Positions 26,433 to 34,906 are shown, counted from the first letter of the stretch. The stretch: DNA of 64,000 nt from Acidicapsa ligni (GCF_025685655.1 NZ_JAGSYG010000002.1:620001-684000); one strand, 5' to 3'. The notes: generated by a model not told the origin, from the letters alone. Numbers and translations are program-made.

Positions 26433-26834
26433 CTAGGTGGTTTGCAGGGAGGGAGGGCCGCGCTTTGGCCAGGTGCGCATGGCGCTGATGCGTGCTGCGG
26501 TTTCGCTAGCCTGTGCTGTGCGAGCCTCGCTCAGCAGGGCCGATTGATGTGCAGCAGAGCCGACAAGCGCGTAGTCCGAAACGACGGTGGAGGCTACGGC
26601 ATGAGGCATGCAGGGGCAGCAGTTGGGCGCTGAGAGGGATGTCTGCTTGTTGTCGCCCGAATTCATCTGCGTCATGGCGCAATGATGAGCGCCGTTGCGG
26701 CGGCAGCATGCCGGCAGACGCGAGTCATTCTGGATCGCGTCCCATCCCGCACTCAATGCCCCAGTCGGGACAGCCGCCATGGCTGGTCCGATTCCGAGAA
26801 CGAGCATGAGCAAAATGGTGAGGATTCGCCGCAT
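26433..26834 (-). CDS. Exported Cys/His-rich small protein, possible metal binder
   Basis: 133 residues from the ATG at 26834. Signal peptide MRRILTILLMLVLGIGPAMA, then two cysteine/histidine clusters: PACCRRNGAHHCAM (Cys43, Cys44, His50, His51, Cys52) and NCCPCMPHA (Cys72, Cys73, Cys75, Met76, His78). The tail is Ala/Ser/Thr-rich and shows no membrane helix. No named family recognised. It lies 150 bases upstream of the TonB receptor on the same strand. The two clusters with Met and His suggest copper or another soft metal; disulfide-linked structure is the alternative. Confidence 0.65.
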   Translation of the reverse strand: MRRILTILLMLVLGIGPAMAAVPTGALSAGWDAIQNDSRLPACCRRNGAHHCAMTQMNSGDNKQTSLSAPNCCPCMPHAVASTVVSDYALVGSAAHQSALLSEARTAQASETAARISAMRTWPKRGPPSLQTT

Positions 26835-26957
26835 CTGGCTGTATCCTACACGAGTTGCGGTTCGTTGTTCGTTTGCGGTTCGCAATCCGGTATTATCGGA
26901 AAAAAGGGCGATCGTCAGATCGTGCTGCAAGTCACACGTTCAGAAGAGGAAGCTCCC

Positions 26958-28256
26958 GTGTCCCAGCCTATTGCACCCGCCGCATCGCCAGTTGCTTCGT
27001 CTACACCGTTTCCCGCGCGGTCCTTGCGTATTGCGCTTTTTGGCTTTGGGACGGTCGGCAGCTCGGTTGCTCGCATCCTGATCGAGTCTGCTCCGGCAGG
27101 CCTGGAGCTGACGCATATCGTGAATCGCGATGTTGCTCGCAAGCGCGTTGATTGGGTTCCTTCGAGCGTGATATGGAGCGAGGATGCTGCATCCGTTCTT
27201 GCTGCGGATGTGGACATCATCGTCGAGCTAGCCGGGGGACTGGAACCTGCAGGGAACTGGGTGCGCCAGGCTCTTGGCGCTGGCAAGAGCGTCGTTACGG
27301 CGAACAAAAAACTCATTGCCTATCACGGGTTGGAGTTGGAGAAGCTTGCGGTAGATAAAGGTGTCCATCTACTTTATGGCGCGGCTGTTGCGGGTGGAAT
27401 TCCGGTTATTCCCGGCCTGGAACACGGGCTTGTTGGAGATCGTGTCGAGCGCATTGAAGGCATCCTGAATGGGACGTGTAACTTCATTCTGAGCAAGATG
27501 GAGCAGGGCTCAGATTATGCGCCGGTGCTGGCCGAGGCGCAGTCGCTGGGGTATGCCGAGGCCGATCCGACGGAGGATGTGGCAGGCTACGATGCGCGGG
27601 CCAAGCTGACCATCCTGATGCGGCTTGCGTTGCGCGCGCAGGTGCCTCCTGAGTCGATCGATGCGCGCCCGATTACAGAGGTCACTGCAATCGATTTTTC
27701 TTACGCCAAGGATCTGCAATGCACGATCCGGCAGATTGCGCGGGCTGAGCGTGTCGGAGAACATTTTGCAGCGACGGTTGGGCCGATGCTCGTTCCGCTG
27801 GCGTCGCCGCTGGCGTGGTCGCGAGGAACGGAGAACATGGTCATCACGACTGGGCATTATGGCGGCGATGTGGTGTTCTCGGGGCATGGCGCGGGCGGAC
27901 ATCCTACGGCTGTGGCGGTTGTCAGCGATCTGGTTGGATTGGCACATGGCGCGTGCAGAATCGCCCTGCCTTCAAAGCCTTCGAGTGTCGGTACGGAGTT
28001 GGAAGTACCGCACTATATTCGCTTCCTCGTCGATGATCGTCCGGGAATTGTTGCGGGCATTGCAGGGGCCCTGGCGCATGAGGGAATCAACATCAATGCG
28101 ATCCTGCAGAAGCCTGGGTTTCCGCTGGACCGGCTGCCCTTTGTGGTGACTGTTGAGCCTTGCCGTACCTCAGCGCTCAAGCGTGCGCTGGTTGAGATCG
28201 GCCAGTTGCCCGCGTTGTTGCAGGCTCCGCTGGATATGCAGATACTGGAAAAGTAA
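26958..28256 (+). CDS. hom: Homoserine dehydrogenase with ACT domain
   Basis: 432 residues from the GTG at 26958, with AGAGGA seven bases upstream; an open frame runs further upstream but is antisense to the Cys-rich gene. Rossmann motif ALFGFGTVGSSVARIL, VTANKKLIAYHG, substrate-binding EGILNGTCNFILSKM and YAEADPTEDVAGYDARAKL are all present. The C-terminal 75 residues (YIRFLVDDRPGIVAGIAGALAHEGININAILQKPG) form an ACT domain that usually mediates threonine feedback. The enzyme makes homoserine for threonine and methionine. A hairpin follows its stop. Confidence 0.95.
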   Translation: MSQPIAPAASPVASSTPFPARSLRIALFGFGTVGSSVARILIESAPAGLELTHIVNRDVARKRVDWVPSSVIWSEDAASVLAADVDIIVELAGGLEPAGNWVRQALGAGKSVVTANKKLIAYHGLELEKLAVDKGVHLLYGAAVAGGIPVIPGLEHGLVGDRVERIEGILNGTCNFILSKMEQGSDYAPVLAEAQSLGYAEADPTEDVAGYDARAKLTILMRLALRAQVPPESIDARPITEVTAIDFSYAKDLQCTIRQIARAERVGEHFAATVGPMLVPLASPLAWSRGTENMVITTGHYGGDVVFSGHGAGGHPTAVAVVSDLVGLAHGACRIALPSKPSSVGTELEVPHYIRFLVDDRPGIVAGIAGALAHEGININAILQKPGFPLDRLPFVVTVEPCRTSALKRALVEIGQLPALLQAPLDMQILEK

Positions 28257-28286
28257 CGGGCAGGAGCTAAGTGCCACTGCCCGTTT
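28255..28286 (+). terminator. Hairpin after hom
   Basis: AACGGGCAG pairs with CTGCCCGTT across a 13-base loop and is followed by only three T residues. The stem overlaps the hom stop codon. A weak terminator for the convergent pair hom and the DUF1080 gene. Confidence 0.6.
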
Positions 28287-28328
28287 GAAGAGCGAATTGG
28301 AATGATTCCGGTTTGCTTCGGGTAATGG

Positions 28329-29093
28329 TTATTTCAGGGGATAAAGCTTCATGTCGCGGAAGTAGAGCTCTGCGCCTTCGGATTGGAAGAGGATTTTTCC
28401 ACTGGTGGGGAAGGCGTCTGTGCCCTCGTTTACCAGCTTGCCGTTGACGTACTGCCAGACGTGGCCGTCGCGATTGACGAGCTCAACTACGTTCCATTCG
28501 CCGCGCGGCTTTTCAACTTCGTTGGTAGGGTCGCGGTAGCCGACTACGTTCTTCCACTCACCCTTGTTAAAGCGATCGATCTTGAGGGCGCTGCCTGCGG
28601 GTCCGCTGACGCGCTTGCCGTCTTTGCCGGTGAGCGCGGCGCCATCCGTCATCCAGAAATCACCAGTGCAGCCTTCGTTGATCTGGAACTCGACGGAGCG
28701 CGGCCAGACCTTCTGATCGCCCTGGATGTTGTAAAGGATTCCGCTGTCGCGAGCCTGTCCTTCGCGGGGTGCAAAGGTGCCCTCGCCCCATTTGAACTCG
28801 GCGCGGAGGTAGTAATTTTTGTAATCCTGCTTGGTGATGATGTAGCCCATCTCTTTGCCGGAGACGTGGATGACGCCGTTCTCAACTGCGAAGATGTGGT
28901 TCGGGTCGGAGTTCAGCCCGGTGCTCTTGATATACGTGTCGAAGTTGTTCATGTCGGACGCGGACCCATTGAATAGCACAATGGCCGGACCGTGTTTTGG
29001 AATACCCTTGGTAGCTGCCGTCGCGCTGCCTACACATGCAAGGAAGACGACAGTTAGCGACAACACGCTATTCCTGACTCGAAAAAGACTCAC
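28329..29093 (-). CDS. Secreted DUF1080 / 3-keto-disaccharide hydrolase-type protein
   Basis: 254 residues from GTG at 29093 with GAGGGG upstream. Signal peptide ends near ATAAT (about 27). The rest is a concanavalin-like beta-sandwich of the DUF1080 family: IVLFNGSASDMNNFDTYI, YYLRAEFKWGEGTFAPR, RDSGILYNIQG, VEFQINEGCTGDFWMTDGA, GEWNVVELVNRDGHVWQYVNGKLVNEG, ILFQSEGAELYFRDMKLYPL. Family members include enzymes hydrolysing 3-ketoglycosides, and many exported proteins of unproven activity. A LacI regulator gene lies upstream and an operator-like palindrome stands 95 bases before the start, so expression is probably sugar-responsive. Confidence 0.88.
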   Translation of the reverse strand: MSLFRVRNSVLSLTVVFLACVGSATAATKGIPKHGPAIVLFNGSASDMNNFDTYIKSTGLNSDPNHIFAVENGVIHVSGKEMGYIITKQDYKNYYLRAEFKWGEGTFAPREGQARDSGILYNIQGDQKVWPRSVEFQINEGCTGDFWMTDGAALTGKDGKRVSGPAGSALKIDRFNKGEWKNVVGYRDPTNEVEKPRGEWNVVELVNRDGHVWQYVNGKLVNEGTDAFPTSGKILFQSEGAELYFRDMKLYPLK

Positions 29094-29187
29094 GCAATAC
29101 CCCTCTCAACGTTTACATCGACGTTACGATACAACGATTTCTGAATCAACTAAATGGATCAACCGATTATTGCTCTGCGAGAGAGAA

Positions 29188-29211
29188 ATGCGCAAACGGG
29201 CGTTTGCGCAT
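29188..29211. promoter_or_regulatory. LacI-family operator candidate
   Basis: The half-site ATGCGCAAACG (29188-29198) and its exact reverse complement CGTTTGCGCAT (29201-29211) are separated by GG, giving a 24-base palindrome. AAACG/CGTTT halves are typical of LacI/GalR operators. It lies between lacI-type and DUF1080 genes, about 95 bases upstream of the DUF1080 start, with no T-run on either side, which argues against a terminator. Confidence 0.7.
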
Positions 29212-29241
29212 GGGTTGTTGCGAGCGCTATTTATGTGCCGG

Positions 29242-30342
29242 TTATGCGCCAGACTTGCCTGCCGGATTCGAGTGTTGTGCCTTGCGTGCCGGGCCAGTGG
29301 ATTCGCGCACGATCAGCTCGGGCTGCATGATGATTTCTGCTGCGTATTCAGCCGTGGGGTTGGCGATTCGTTCCAGCAGGATTCGCGCACCGGTTTTGCC
29401 CATCTCCCGTAGCGGCTGGCGCACGGTGGTGAGACTTGGAGTGCAGAATGCTGCGGATTGAATATCGTCAAAGCCGACGACGGAGACGTCTGCAGGCACG
29501 CGCAGGCCAGCCTCGGTGAGTGCGCGGATTGCTCCGATGGCGGCGATGTCGTTGAAGCAGAAGACGGCGGTGAAGTCCCTGGTTTTCTCAAGCAGCAGAC
29601 GCATCGGTTCATAGCCTATCTCGGGAGACATAGGGTGATGGCCGGTCTTTTCGCTCCAGATTCCTTCGTCAATTCGGGTCACGAGCTTGTCGTCGATCTT
29701 CAGCCCGAGATCGCGCGAAGTTTGTTGAATGCCGCTCCAGCGATATTCGGAATCGGGGATGACCTTTGGCCCGCGCATGAATGCGATGCGACGATGGCCT
29801 AGTTGAAACAGATGTCCCAGGGCCATCTGTACGGCGTTCTCATGGTCGAGCACGATGTTGGTTACATTGGCGATGGCTCCGTGGGCTGAGATGGCCACGA
29901 TGGGCACGGGTACCTCGATCGTGGCTGGAGTGTTCAGCAGCAGGAATCCATCGACAGCGCGCTCGACAAGCATGCGCGGATACTCTTCCATCAACTCCGG
30001 GCGCCAGTCATGACATGCGGTGAAGTAAAAATATTTGGCCTGGGTGAATTCTTCCACGACACCGCTCATGACGCGTGTGAAGTAGCCTTCGCTGAGGTCG
30101 GGCGCGAGTACGCCTACGCTCAGACTGCGGCTCTGTCGCAGCGAGCGCGCGAAATAATTTGGCCGATAGTTCAGCTTTGTCGCGGCGTCGAGAACTCGCT
30201 GGCGAGTTTCGGGAGGGATCGATTTGGCTGACGGAGAATTATTCAGTACGAGCGAGATGGTGGTCTGCGATAGTCGCAGATGATCGGCCAACATCCTGAG
30301 GTTGACGTGCCCTGGCTTGGGATCATTCTTCGATCTCGGCAT
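29242..30342 (-). CDS. LacI/GalR-family transcriptional regulator
   Basis: 366 residues. N-terminal HTH VNLRMLADHLRLSQTTISLVLNNS (13-36) and hinge RQRVLDAATKLNYRPNYFARSLRQ, then a periplasmic-binding-protein-like sensor domain (LSVGVLAPDLSEGYFTRVMSG, HRRIAFMRGP, AVFCFNDIAAIGAIRAL, VSVVGFDDIQSA). Such proteins repress or activate carbohydrate genes and release DNA on sugar binding. The nearest operator-like palindrome lies directly after the gene, before DUF1080, which is therefore the likely target. Ligand unknown. Confidence 0.92.
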   Translation of the reverse strand: MPRSKNDPKPGHVNLRMLADHLRLSQTTISLVLNNSPSAKSIPPETRQRVLDAATKLNYRPNYFARSLRQSRSLSVGVLAPDLSEGYFTRVMSGVVEEFTQAKYFYFTACHDWRPELMEEYPRMLVERAVDGFLLLNTPATIEVPVPIVAISAHGAIANVTNIVLDHENAVQMALGHLFQLGHRRIAFMRGPKVIPDSEYRWSGIQQTSRDLGLKIDDKLVTRIDEGIWSEKTGHHPMSPEIGYEPMRLLLEKTRDFTAVFCFNDIAAIGAIRALTEAGLRVPADVSVVGFDDIQSAAFCTPSLTTVRQPLREMGKTGARILLERIANPTAEYAAEIIMQPELIVRESTGPARKAQHSNPAGKSGA

Positions 30343-30611
30343 CCAACGTTTGTATCAGACCTTAAGGGGGAAGTAAAAGGCTTTTCCTGAAGTATCTGCG
30401 AGGAACAGGTAAGAGGTTTTCATCCTCTGAAGAGATAACTTGTTTACGGGGTTGAACTACGCAATGAATCGCAGCATGAGAAGCAAAGAAGCAGCGGTCG
30501 GGAACGCCCTCAAATCACTTACTACTTACTATCGTCCGCTGCTTCCAAGCCTTGCTTCAATTCGACTCAGGTGGACTGCTCATGGGAGCCTCCTGTTACT
30601 GCTGTTATTGG

Positions 30612-30818
30612 TTATTTGTTAGAGCCTGAGTGCTGGCCAGTCTTTTCCGACCCATGATTTCCATGCTGCCCCTGTTGCTGGTTGGATTGCTGTTGCTGGC
30701 CGGATTCGCCTTTCTTATCTCCCTGTTGCTGTTGGCCGACATTGGTTGGCTTGACGTTACTGGACGTATCGCTACCGGACATATGTTGGCGATCGTGTTT
30801 TTCAGATTGGTTTGTCAT
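30612..30818 (-). CDS. Small disordered Gln/His/Gly-rich protein
   Basis: 68 residues from the ATG at 30818, which has AGGAGA seven bases upstream. The product is highly hydrophilic: MTNQSEKHDRQHMSG, runs GQQQQGDKK and SGQQQQSNQQQG, and a His/Gly/Ser tail. No hydrophobic core, so it is expected to be intrinsically disordered, as are many desiccation or stress proteins. The opposite strand gives a Leu-rich frame that is an artefact of the Gln codons. The 269 bases between it and the lacI gene hold no recognisable feature. Confidence 0.6.
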   Translation of the reverse strand: MTNQSEKHDRQHMSGSDTSSNVKPTNVGQQQQGDKKGESGQQQQSNQQQGQHGNHGSEKTGQHSGSNK

Positions 30819-31158
30819 TCCCATGTCTCCTGTTTGCAAGCTTTGATTTTGATCGGCATTCGAGCTCTCATTTCGACCTCTGGCAACGCCGTTGATTTGA
30901 AATAAGAAGCAGGGTGTATCGGGTAGGTTGCCCGAAATATCTATCTTGCGATTACTCTTGCTATCTTAATTTTTAACTATTTAGATGACTAAGAAAATAC
31001 GCATGATATATCCATACAGGGTTGGGCTGGCAACTGATTTAATCCGGCACAGATAAGAGCGCTAAGTGGCTTAAACATTAGAGATTTGCACGATTTTTGA
31101 GCAGAGGGTGTTTCACCTTATCAAAACGGATCAGGGGAGGCAGGTCGACCTATAGTTA
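30819..31158. other. Non-coding, relatively AT-rich spacer
   Basis: 340 bases without a credible gene. It is clearly richer in A and T than the flanks around 30940-31010. It must hold the promoter of the 30818 gene at its left. No hairpin with T-run, tRNA or repeat was found, although the glycosyltransferase gene ends at 31159 and needs a terminator. Confidence 0.5.
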
Positions 31159-31932
31159 CTATTTTTCGATAACATCGCGACTAACTTCCCAGGCTTTTGC
31201 ATACTTCCAGCTTATATAGGAGGAGTGATAGAGGTGAAACAAAAGCCCTTCGCGGCCATCGAGGAAACCCCCGCGAAATATGTAGTTCTTGATGAAGGTA
31301 AGAACCGGATTCAAGAGGGTCATGGAGAGGAATTCGAGCAGGCCGCGGCAGGTTCGTCCTTTGCGTAGAACGAGCGGAACGCTGGCGGAACTATAGCGGT
31401 TCATATGCTCGACGTAGAGTGCCACGGTTGGGTATTGGTAATGGAGCAGGTCGCCACGGAGCTTGCCTTTGGGGCCGCTCCATTTGGGAGTGGCGTGGGG
31501 CTCCGTGTTCTCTGGCAGCCGTGCTGTGCCTTGCTGGAACAGACGTAGTTTGTAGTCTGGATATTGACCGCCGTGACGCATCCAACGGCCAAAAATCTGG
31601 TTGCGGCGAGGAACCCAATAGGCATCGCGATTGGGAGTGCCTTTCAGCAGCTCCTGAATTTCCGCTTGCAACTCGGGGGTCAGAACTTCATCCGCATCGA
31701 GCGAAAAGACCCAGGGCGAGGTGCACTTGTCGATTGCGGAATTCATCTGACCACCGTAGCCCTTCCACGATTCGTGAAAGACCTTTGCGCCGAACTCTTC
31801 TGCAATGGAGACTGTTTCATCTGTCGAGCCGGAGTCGACGAGGATCAGCTCATCTGCCCAGGCGACGCTCTGCAGCGTGCGCCGCAGATTCGCCGCCTCG
31901 TTATGCGCCAGGATGGCAATAGAAAGCTTCAT
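31159..31932 (-). CDS. GT2 glycosyltransferase of the WaaE/KdtX type
   Basis: 257 residues. GT2 fold: LSIAILAHNEAANLRRTLQSV, ADELILVDSGSTDETVSIAEEFG, and the metal-binding FSLDADEVLT. The region GRWMRHGGQYPDYKLRLFQQGTA and the C-terminal FIKNYIFRGGFLDGREGLLFHLYHSSYISWKY are typical of WaaE/KdtX beta-1,4-glucosyltransferases of the LPS inner core. It probably adds a sugar to the lipopolysaccharide core at the inner membrane. The upstream gene cyaY ends 27 bases before it on the same strand. Confidence 0.87.
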   Translation of the reverse strand: MKLSIAILAHNEAANLRRTLQSVAWADELILVDSGSTDETVSIAEEFGAKVFHESWKGYGGQMNSAIDKCTSPWVFSLDADEVLTPELQAEIQELLKGTPNRDAYWVPRRNQIFGRWMRHGGQYPDYKLRLFQQGTARLPENTEPHATPKWSGPKGKLRGDLLHYQYPTVALYVEHMNRYSSASVPLVLRKGRTCRGLLEFLSMTLLNPVLTFIKNYIFRGGFLDGREGLLFHLYHSSYISWKYAKAWEVSRDVIEK

Positions 31933-31959
31933 GAATTGATCGCGGTTTGCGGAGAGAGT

Positions 31960-32274
31960 TCAGGAGTAGCTGAGATGCGCCTCGATGAGGCGATGCACCA
32001 GGGGGCTGAGCGTCTCTGCCGTCTTGGCCAGCACAAAGCCGTCCGTGGTGAGGTCGAGCTTGAAGCTGGTATTGCGAGCCGAGATCCAGATCTGCTGGAC
32101 GGGGGCGTTGGGGGTGATGACGAATTTACCCGCCGGTTTTTCAAAAATTACATAGAGTGCGCCACCCTGAGACTCAACTTCGTAGCCACCTTCGTCTTCG
32201 GAGGCGTACAGTTCCTGAGTCAGTTCTTCAATGGCGGCGTCTGCTGCTTTGCGAAACTCAACTTCATCGATCAT
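31960..32274 (-). CDS. cyaY: Frataxin homologue CyaY
   Basis: 104 residues from the ATG at 32274 (an upstream in-frame start adds 16 unrelated residues). Frataxin fold and usual length: an acidic first helix EVEFRKAADAAIEELTQELYASEDE, strands YEVESQGGALYVIFEKPAGKFVITPNAP, the conserved QQIWISARNTSFKLDL and a final helix. CyaY binds iron and tunes IscS-dependent iron-sulfur cluster assembly. The acidic residues of helix 1 are the likely iron-binding surface. Clustering with an LPS glycosyltransferase is probably only co-transcription. Confidence 0.85.
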   Translation of the reverse strand: MIDEVEFRKAADAAIEELTQELYASEDEGGYEVESQGGALYVIFEKPAGKFVITPNAPVQQIWISARNTSFKLDLTTDGFVLAKTAETLSPLVHRLIEAHLSYS

Positions 32275-32491
32275 GCCGCCAGTGTAACAATTTGCACCCT
32301 TTCCGTGCTTTTTGGGGAGCAAGATGCATTTGAGAAATATGCGTGGCAGAGCAATTGACGGGAATTCCTCGGGATTTGTCGGGAATTCTGCCTGTTTTTC
32401 CCGTCAATTCATATTCGGATATTCATTCCGTCATAGCTTTTGTTCCAGACTGTCTGTGAGCAACACCAGATCATTGGAGGCAATTACCCCC

Positions 32492-33418
32492 ATGCGCAAG
32501 CTCATTGAATTGTCCTGTCTGGCGGTGGTCACGCATTTTGCTGGCGCTTTTCTCTCGTTGTGGGCAGAGGCTCCCCTGCCCCCGCGAGTTCCGGCCCCTG
32601 ACTCTGCAACGCTCGTTCGCGAGGTGGTTTACAACGAACTCCATGACCATGACACGCATGGCTACTGGCGATATTGGGTCCAGCGGCATGCGAGTAAAGA
32701 GACGCACGGCAATGAACTGGAGCAGCAGGTTGAGACTCCGGATGGTGCTATTAAACGGATTGAGTTGATCGACGGACACCCCCTCTCAACCGATGCGCGT
32801 GAGGCGCAGGAGTCCGCTCTACAGCACCTGCTGAGTTCGCCGAGCGAGCAGGCGCAGCACCGCAAGGAGTATGCGGAAGACGAACGCCGCATCGGTCGGA
32901 TTGTGGCCCTGTTGCCGGATGCTTTTTTGTACGAGCCCGCGCAGGAACAGATGTTGCAGCAAGGGCTGTGCTATCACATGCGCTTCCATCCAAACCCGGC
33001 CTATCCGGCGCATTCCATTGAGGCGCGGATCTTTCATGCGATGTCCGGCGATCTCTGGATCAGCGTGCAGAACAAGCGCCTGGTGCGGTTGGATGGCAAG
33101 CTGGAGGCAAATGTGGATTTCGGCTACGGGATTCTGGGCCGACTGTATAAGGATGGATGGTTTCAACTGGAGCGAACGCATGTCGGCGGCAGAACGGGCG
33201 CATCGGCGGCGGCGGGAGATTGGAAGACGCAACGGCTGGAAGTCCACATGATTGGCCGCGCGATGTTGTTCAAGACAATTGCTCGCGAAACGAGCGAGGT
33301 TCGCGGCGGGTTTACGGCAGTGCCTGCGAATATCAGTTTGCGAGATGCGGCGGCGCTGATTCGCCAGCCTATTGCTGCTCCGAGTGCGGAGTCGGTTGCG
33401 CTGGTGGTGCAGCGGTAG
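32492..33418 (+). CDS. Exported protein of unknown function
   Basis: 308 residues from the ATG at 32492 with TTGGAGG eleven bases upstream. N-terminal hydrophobic signal (LIELSCLAVVTHFAGAFLSLWAEA). The mature part contains YWRYWVQRHASKETHGNELEQQVETPDG, a central acidic/basic helix-rich section and a beta-rich half with HSIEARIFHAMSGDLWISVQNKRLVRLDGKLEANVDFGYGILGRLYKDGWFQLER. The second half resembles LolA/LppX-like sheets in style but no family motif is certain. Repeat copy D begins 35 bases after its stop. Confidence 0.7.
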   Translation: MRKLIELSCLAVVTHFAGAFLSLWAEAPLPPRVPAPDSATLVREVVYNELHDHDTHGYWRYWVQRHASKETHGNELEQQVETPDGAIKRIELIDGHPLSTDAREAQESALQHLLSSPSEQAQHRKEYAEDERRIGRIVALLPDAFLYEPAQEQMLQQGLCYHMRFHPNPAYPAHSIEARIFHAMSGDLWISVQNKRLVRLDGKLEANVDFGYGILGRLYKDGWFQLERTHVGGRTGASAAAGDWKTQRLEVHMIGRAMLFKTIARETSEVRGGFTAVPANISLRDAAALIRQPIAAPSAESVALVVQR

Positions 33419-33453
33419 GGTAGTTTGGGGCGTGTCGTTCTGTTCGGGGTGGG

Positions 33454-33537
33454 AGAAGCAGATTCCCTTCGGGAATGACAGCCAGAACGGCAACAGCAAG
33501 CGCAGCGGCAAGGGCAACAGCAATAGCAGGGGCTAAG
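33454..33537 (+). repeat. Tripartite intergenic repeat, copy D
   Basis: Inverted relative to copies A-C. On the + strand it reads AGAAGCAG, the palindrome ATTCCCTTCGGGAAT (33462-33476), GACAG, then GCAANN hexamers to about 33528 and a GGGGCTAAG end. The cUUCGg hairpin strand is therefore + here, in the sense direction of the gene that ends at 33418. The rest of the gap to 33663 shows no gene; CCCATCCCGGTGC and GCACTGGGATGGG (33601-33632) form a hairpin that may end both convergent transcripts. Confidence 0.85.
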
Positions 33538-33662
33538 AGCGAGAATAAAGTTCTGAATTTCGATGATGTATGCGAGCTGACCCATTAGCCGATTTGTGGC
33601 TCCCATCCCGGTGCGATGAATTGCACTGGGATGGGAGACGGGCTTTCTGAAATAAAACTAAT

Positions 33663-34712
33663 TTACCCGAGTATCTCGATCTTGCCTTCGGGGGTTTTGG
33701 TGAAGGCGTGCACAGTACGGCCGCTCTGGTCGATGTGGCGCAGGGTCAGCTTCCTTGGGGTGACGGAGAGATGGCTGAAGCCGTGGACTTTTTGTGCATA
33801 GGGTCCGCGCTGGCTTTGAGGAATAGTGAGATCGTAGAGATCGGCGCCGCCTCCGCCTGAGAGAAAGTGCGAAGTGGGGTGACCTTCGAATTCCAGGTGC
33901 TGCAAATCGTGATCGTGTCCGGCAAGGTAGAGCTGGACGCCATATTTGCGGAAGAGCGGATCCCAATCGCGAATGAGGACCGGGTGATCTCCATGTGGGC
34001 CGTCGGAGTAGATCGGATGGTGGCCCATGACGACGAGATATGGAGTGGTGCGAGGGCGCTTCAACTCGGCCTCAAGCCACGCGAGTTGCTCGGCCTTCTG
34101 CTGCGGAGTGAGGGAAAAATCGCGGCCATGCTGTTTGGAGCTTTCGTCATGCGGCATGTTGCTGTCGAGGGCCAGGAAGGTGATGAGCGGATTCTTCTGG
34201 GGAAATTCAAAGCGGTACCAGCGGGCGGGCATGGTGAAGCGCGTCGGGCCAACGCTGGTGCGGCCGGTGCGCGCATATTCCAGCTCATCCTCGACCTTGT
34301 TGCCGGGGAAATACTGATAGTCGTGATTGCCGAGGATGGCGTAGGCCGGGCAGGCGAAGATTTCCTGCGGATACATGTCTTCAAACTGGGTCTTCCAGCG
34401 GGTGGATTTCGCGCCGCCTTCGAGTGCTTCATACCAGTTGTCGCCGAGCAGGAAGAATGCCTTGGGGTGGACATTGTGGTCTTTCGCATAGGCGCTCATG
34501 CCAGCGGCTACCTGGATTTGCGCGGTTGCATCCTCGTATCCCCAATCGCCGATCATGAGGATTTCTGAGGCGTTAGGATCGTTGGGATCGAAGGGCAATG
34601 GCCCAGCCAAGCCGAAACTAGAACCGGAACTGAGCGCTGCCAGCGCGCTGAAGGCGAAGCTTTGACGCAGAAAACGTCTGCGACTGTTGGCTGGGTTGGG
34701 AGAGGAATTCAT
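33663..34712 (-). CDS. Tat-exported metallophosphoesterase (acid phosphatase-like)
   Basis: 349 residues. The N-terminus carries a twin-arginine signal (SRRRFLRQSF, then an Ala/Ser-rich hydrophobic stretch). All metallophosphoesterase motifs are present: GDWG (55-58), LLGDNWYE, LGNHDY, VMGHHPIYS and AGHDHDLQ. Similarity is closest to the small purple acid phosphatase (ACP5) branch, which hydrolyses phosphomonoesters with a binuclear Fe/metal centre. Tat export fits folding with metal in the cytoplasm. Likely role: periplasmic phosphate release. No pho-type box was identified. Confidence 0.88.
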   Translation of the reverse strand: MNSSPNPANSRRRFLRQSFAFSALAALSSGSSFGLAGPLPFDPNDPNASEILMIGDWGYEDATAQIQVAAGMSAYAKDHNVHPKAFFLLGDNWYEALEGGAKSTRWKTQFEDMYPQEIFACPAYAILGNHDYQYFPGNKVEDELEYARTGRTSVGPTRFTMPARWYRFEFPQKNPLITFLALDSNMPHDESSKQHGRDFSLTPQQKAEQLAWLEAELKRPRTTPYLVVMGHHPIYSDGPHGDHPVLIRDWDPLFRKYGVQLYLAGHDHDLQHLEFEGHPTSHFLSGGGGADLYDLTIPQSQRGPYAQKVHGFSHLSVTPRKLTLRHIDQSGRTVHAFTKTPEGKIEILG

Positions 34713-34890
34713 CAGGGGACACCTTTTCCGATTTCAAAAATACGTCCTTTTACTGTAGAGCGCGTGTGTCAAAATTGCGTCAACGAAACTTGCTGCGGGA
34801 ATCGTGTTGATGTGAGACCGTGCCTATGCGAGATAGATACGTGTTTTCAATACATACTGCGGGATCAAAGGATATGTCGAGCTTCAAAAG

Positions 34891-34906
34891 TATGATTAAA
34901 TATGAT
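34891..34906 (+). promoter_or_regulatory. TATGAT direct repeats at the parD start
   Basis: TATGAT occurs at 34891 and 34901, a 10-base period, the second overlapping the first possible ATG. Direct repeats one helical turn apart suit dimeric ribbon-helix-helix antitoxins such as ParD and may be the autoregulatory operator. Confidence 0.45.

Noticed and set aside
30630..30905. Leu-rich open frame resembling a membrane protein on the + strand
   Set aside because: It is the antisense of Gln/His/Gly codons of the minus-strand small protein, which has a proper ribosome binding site; the + frame has none.
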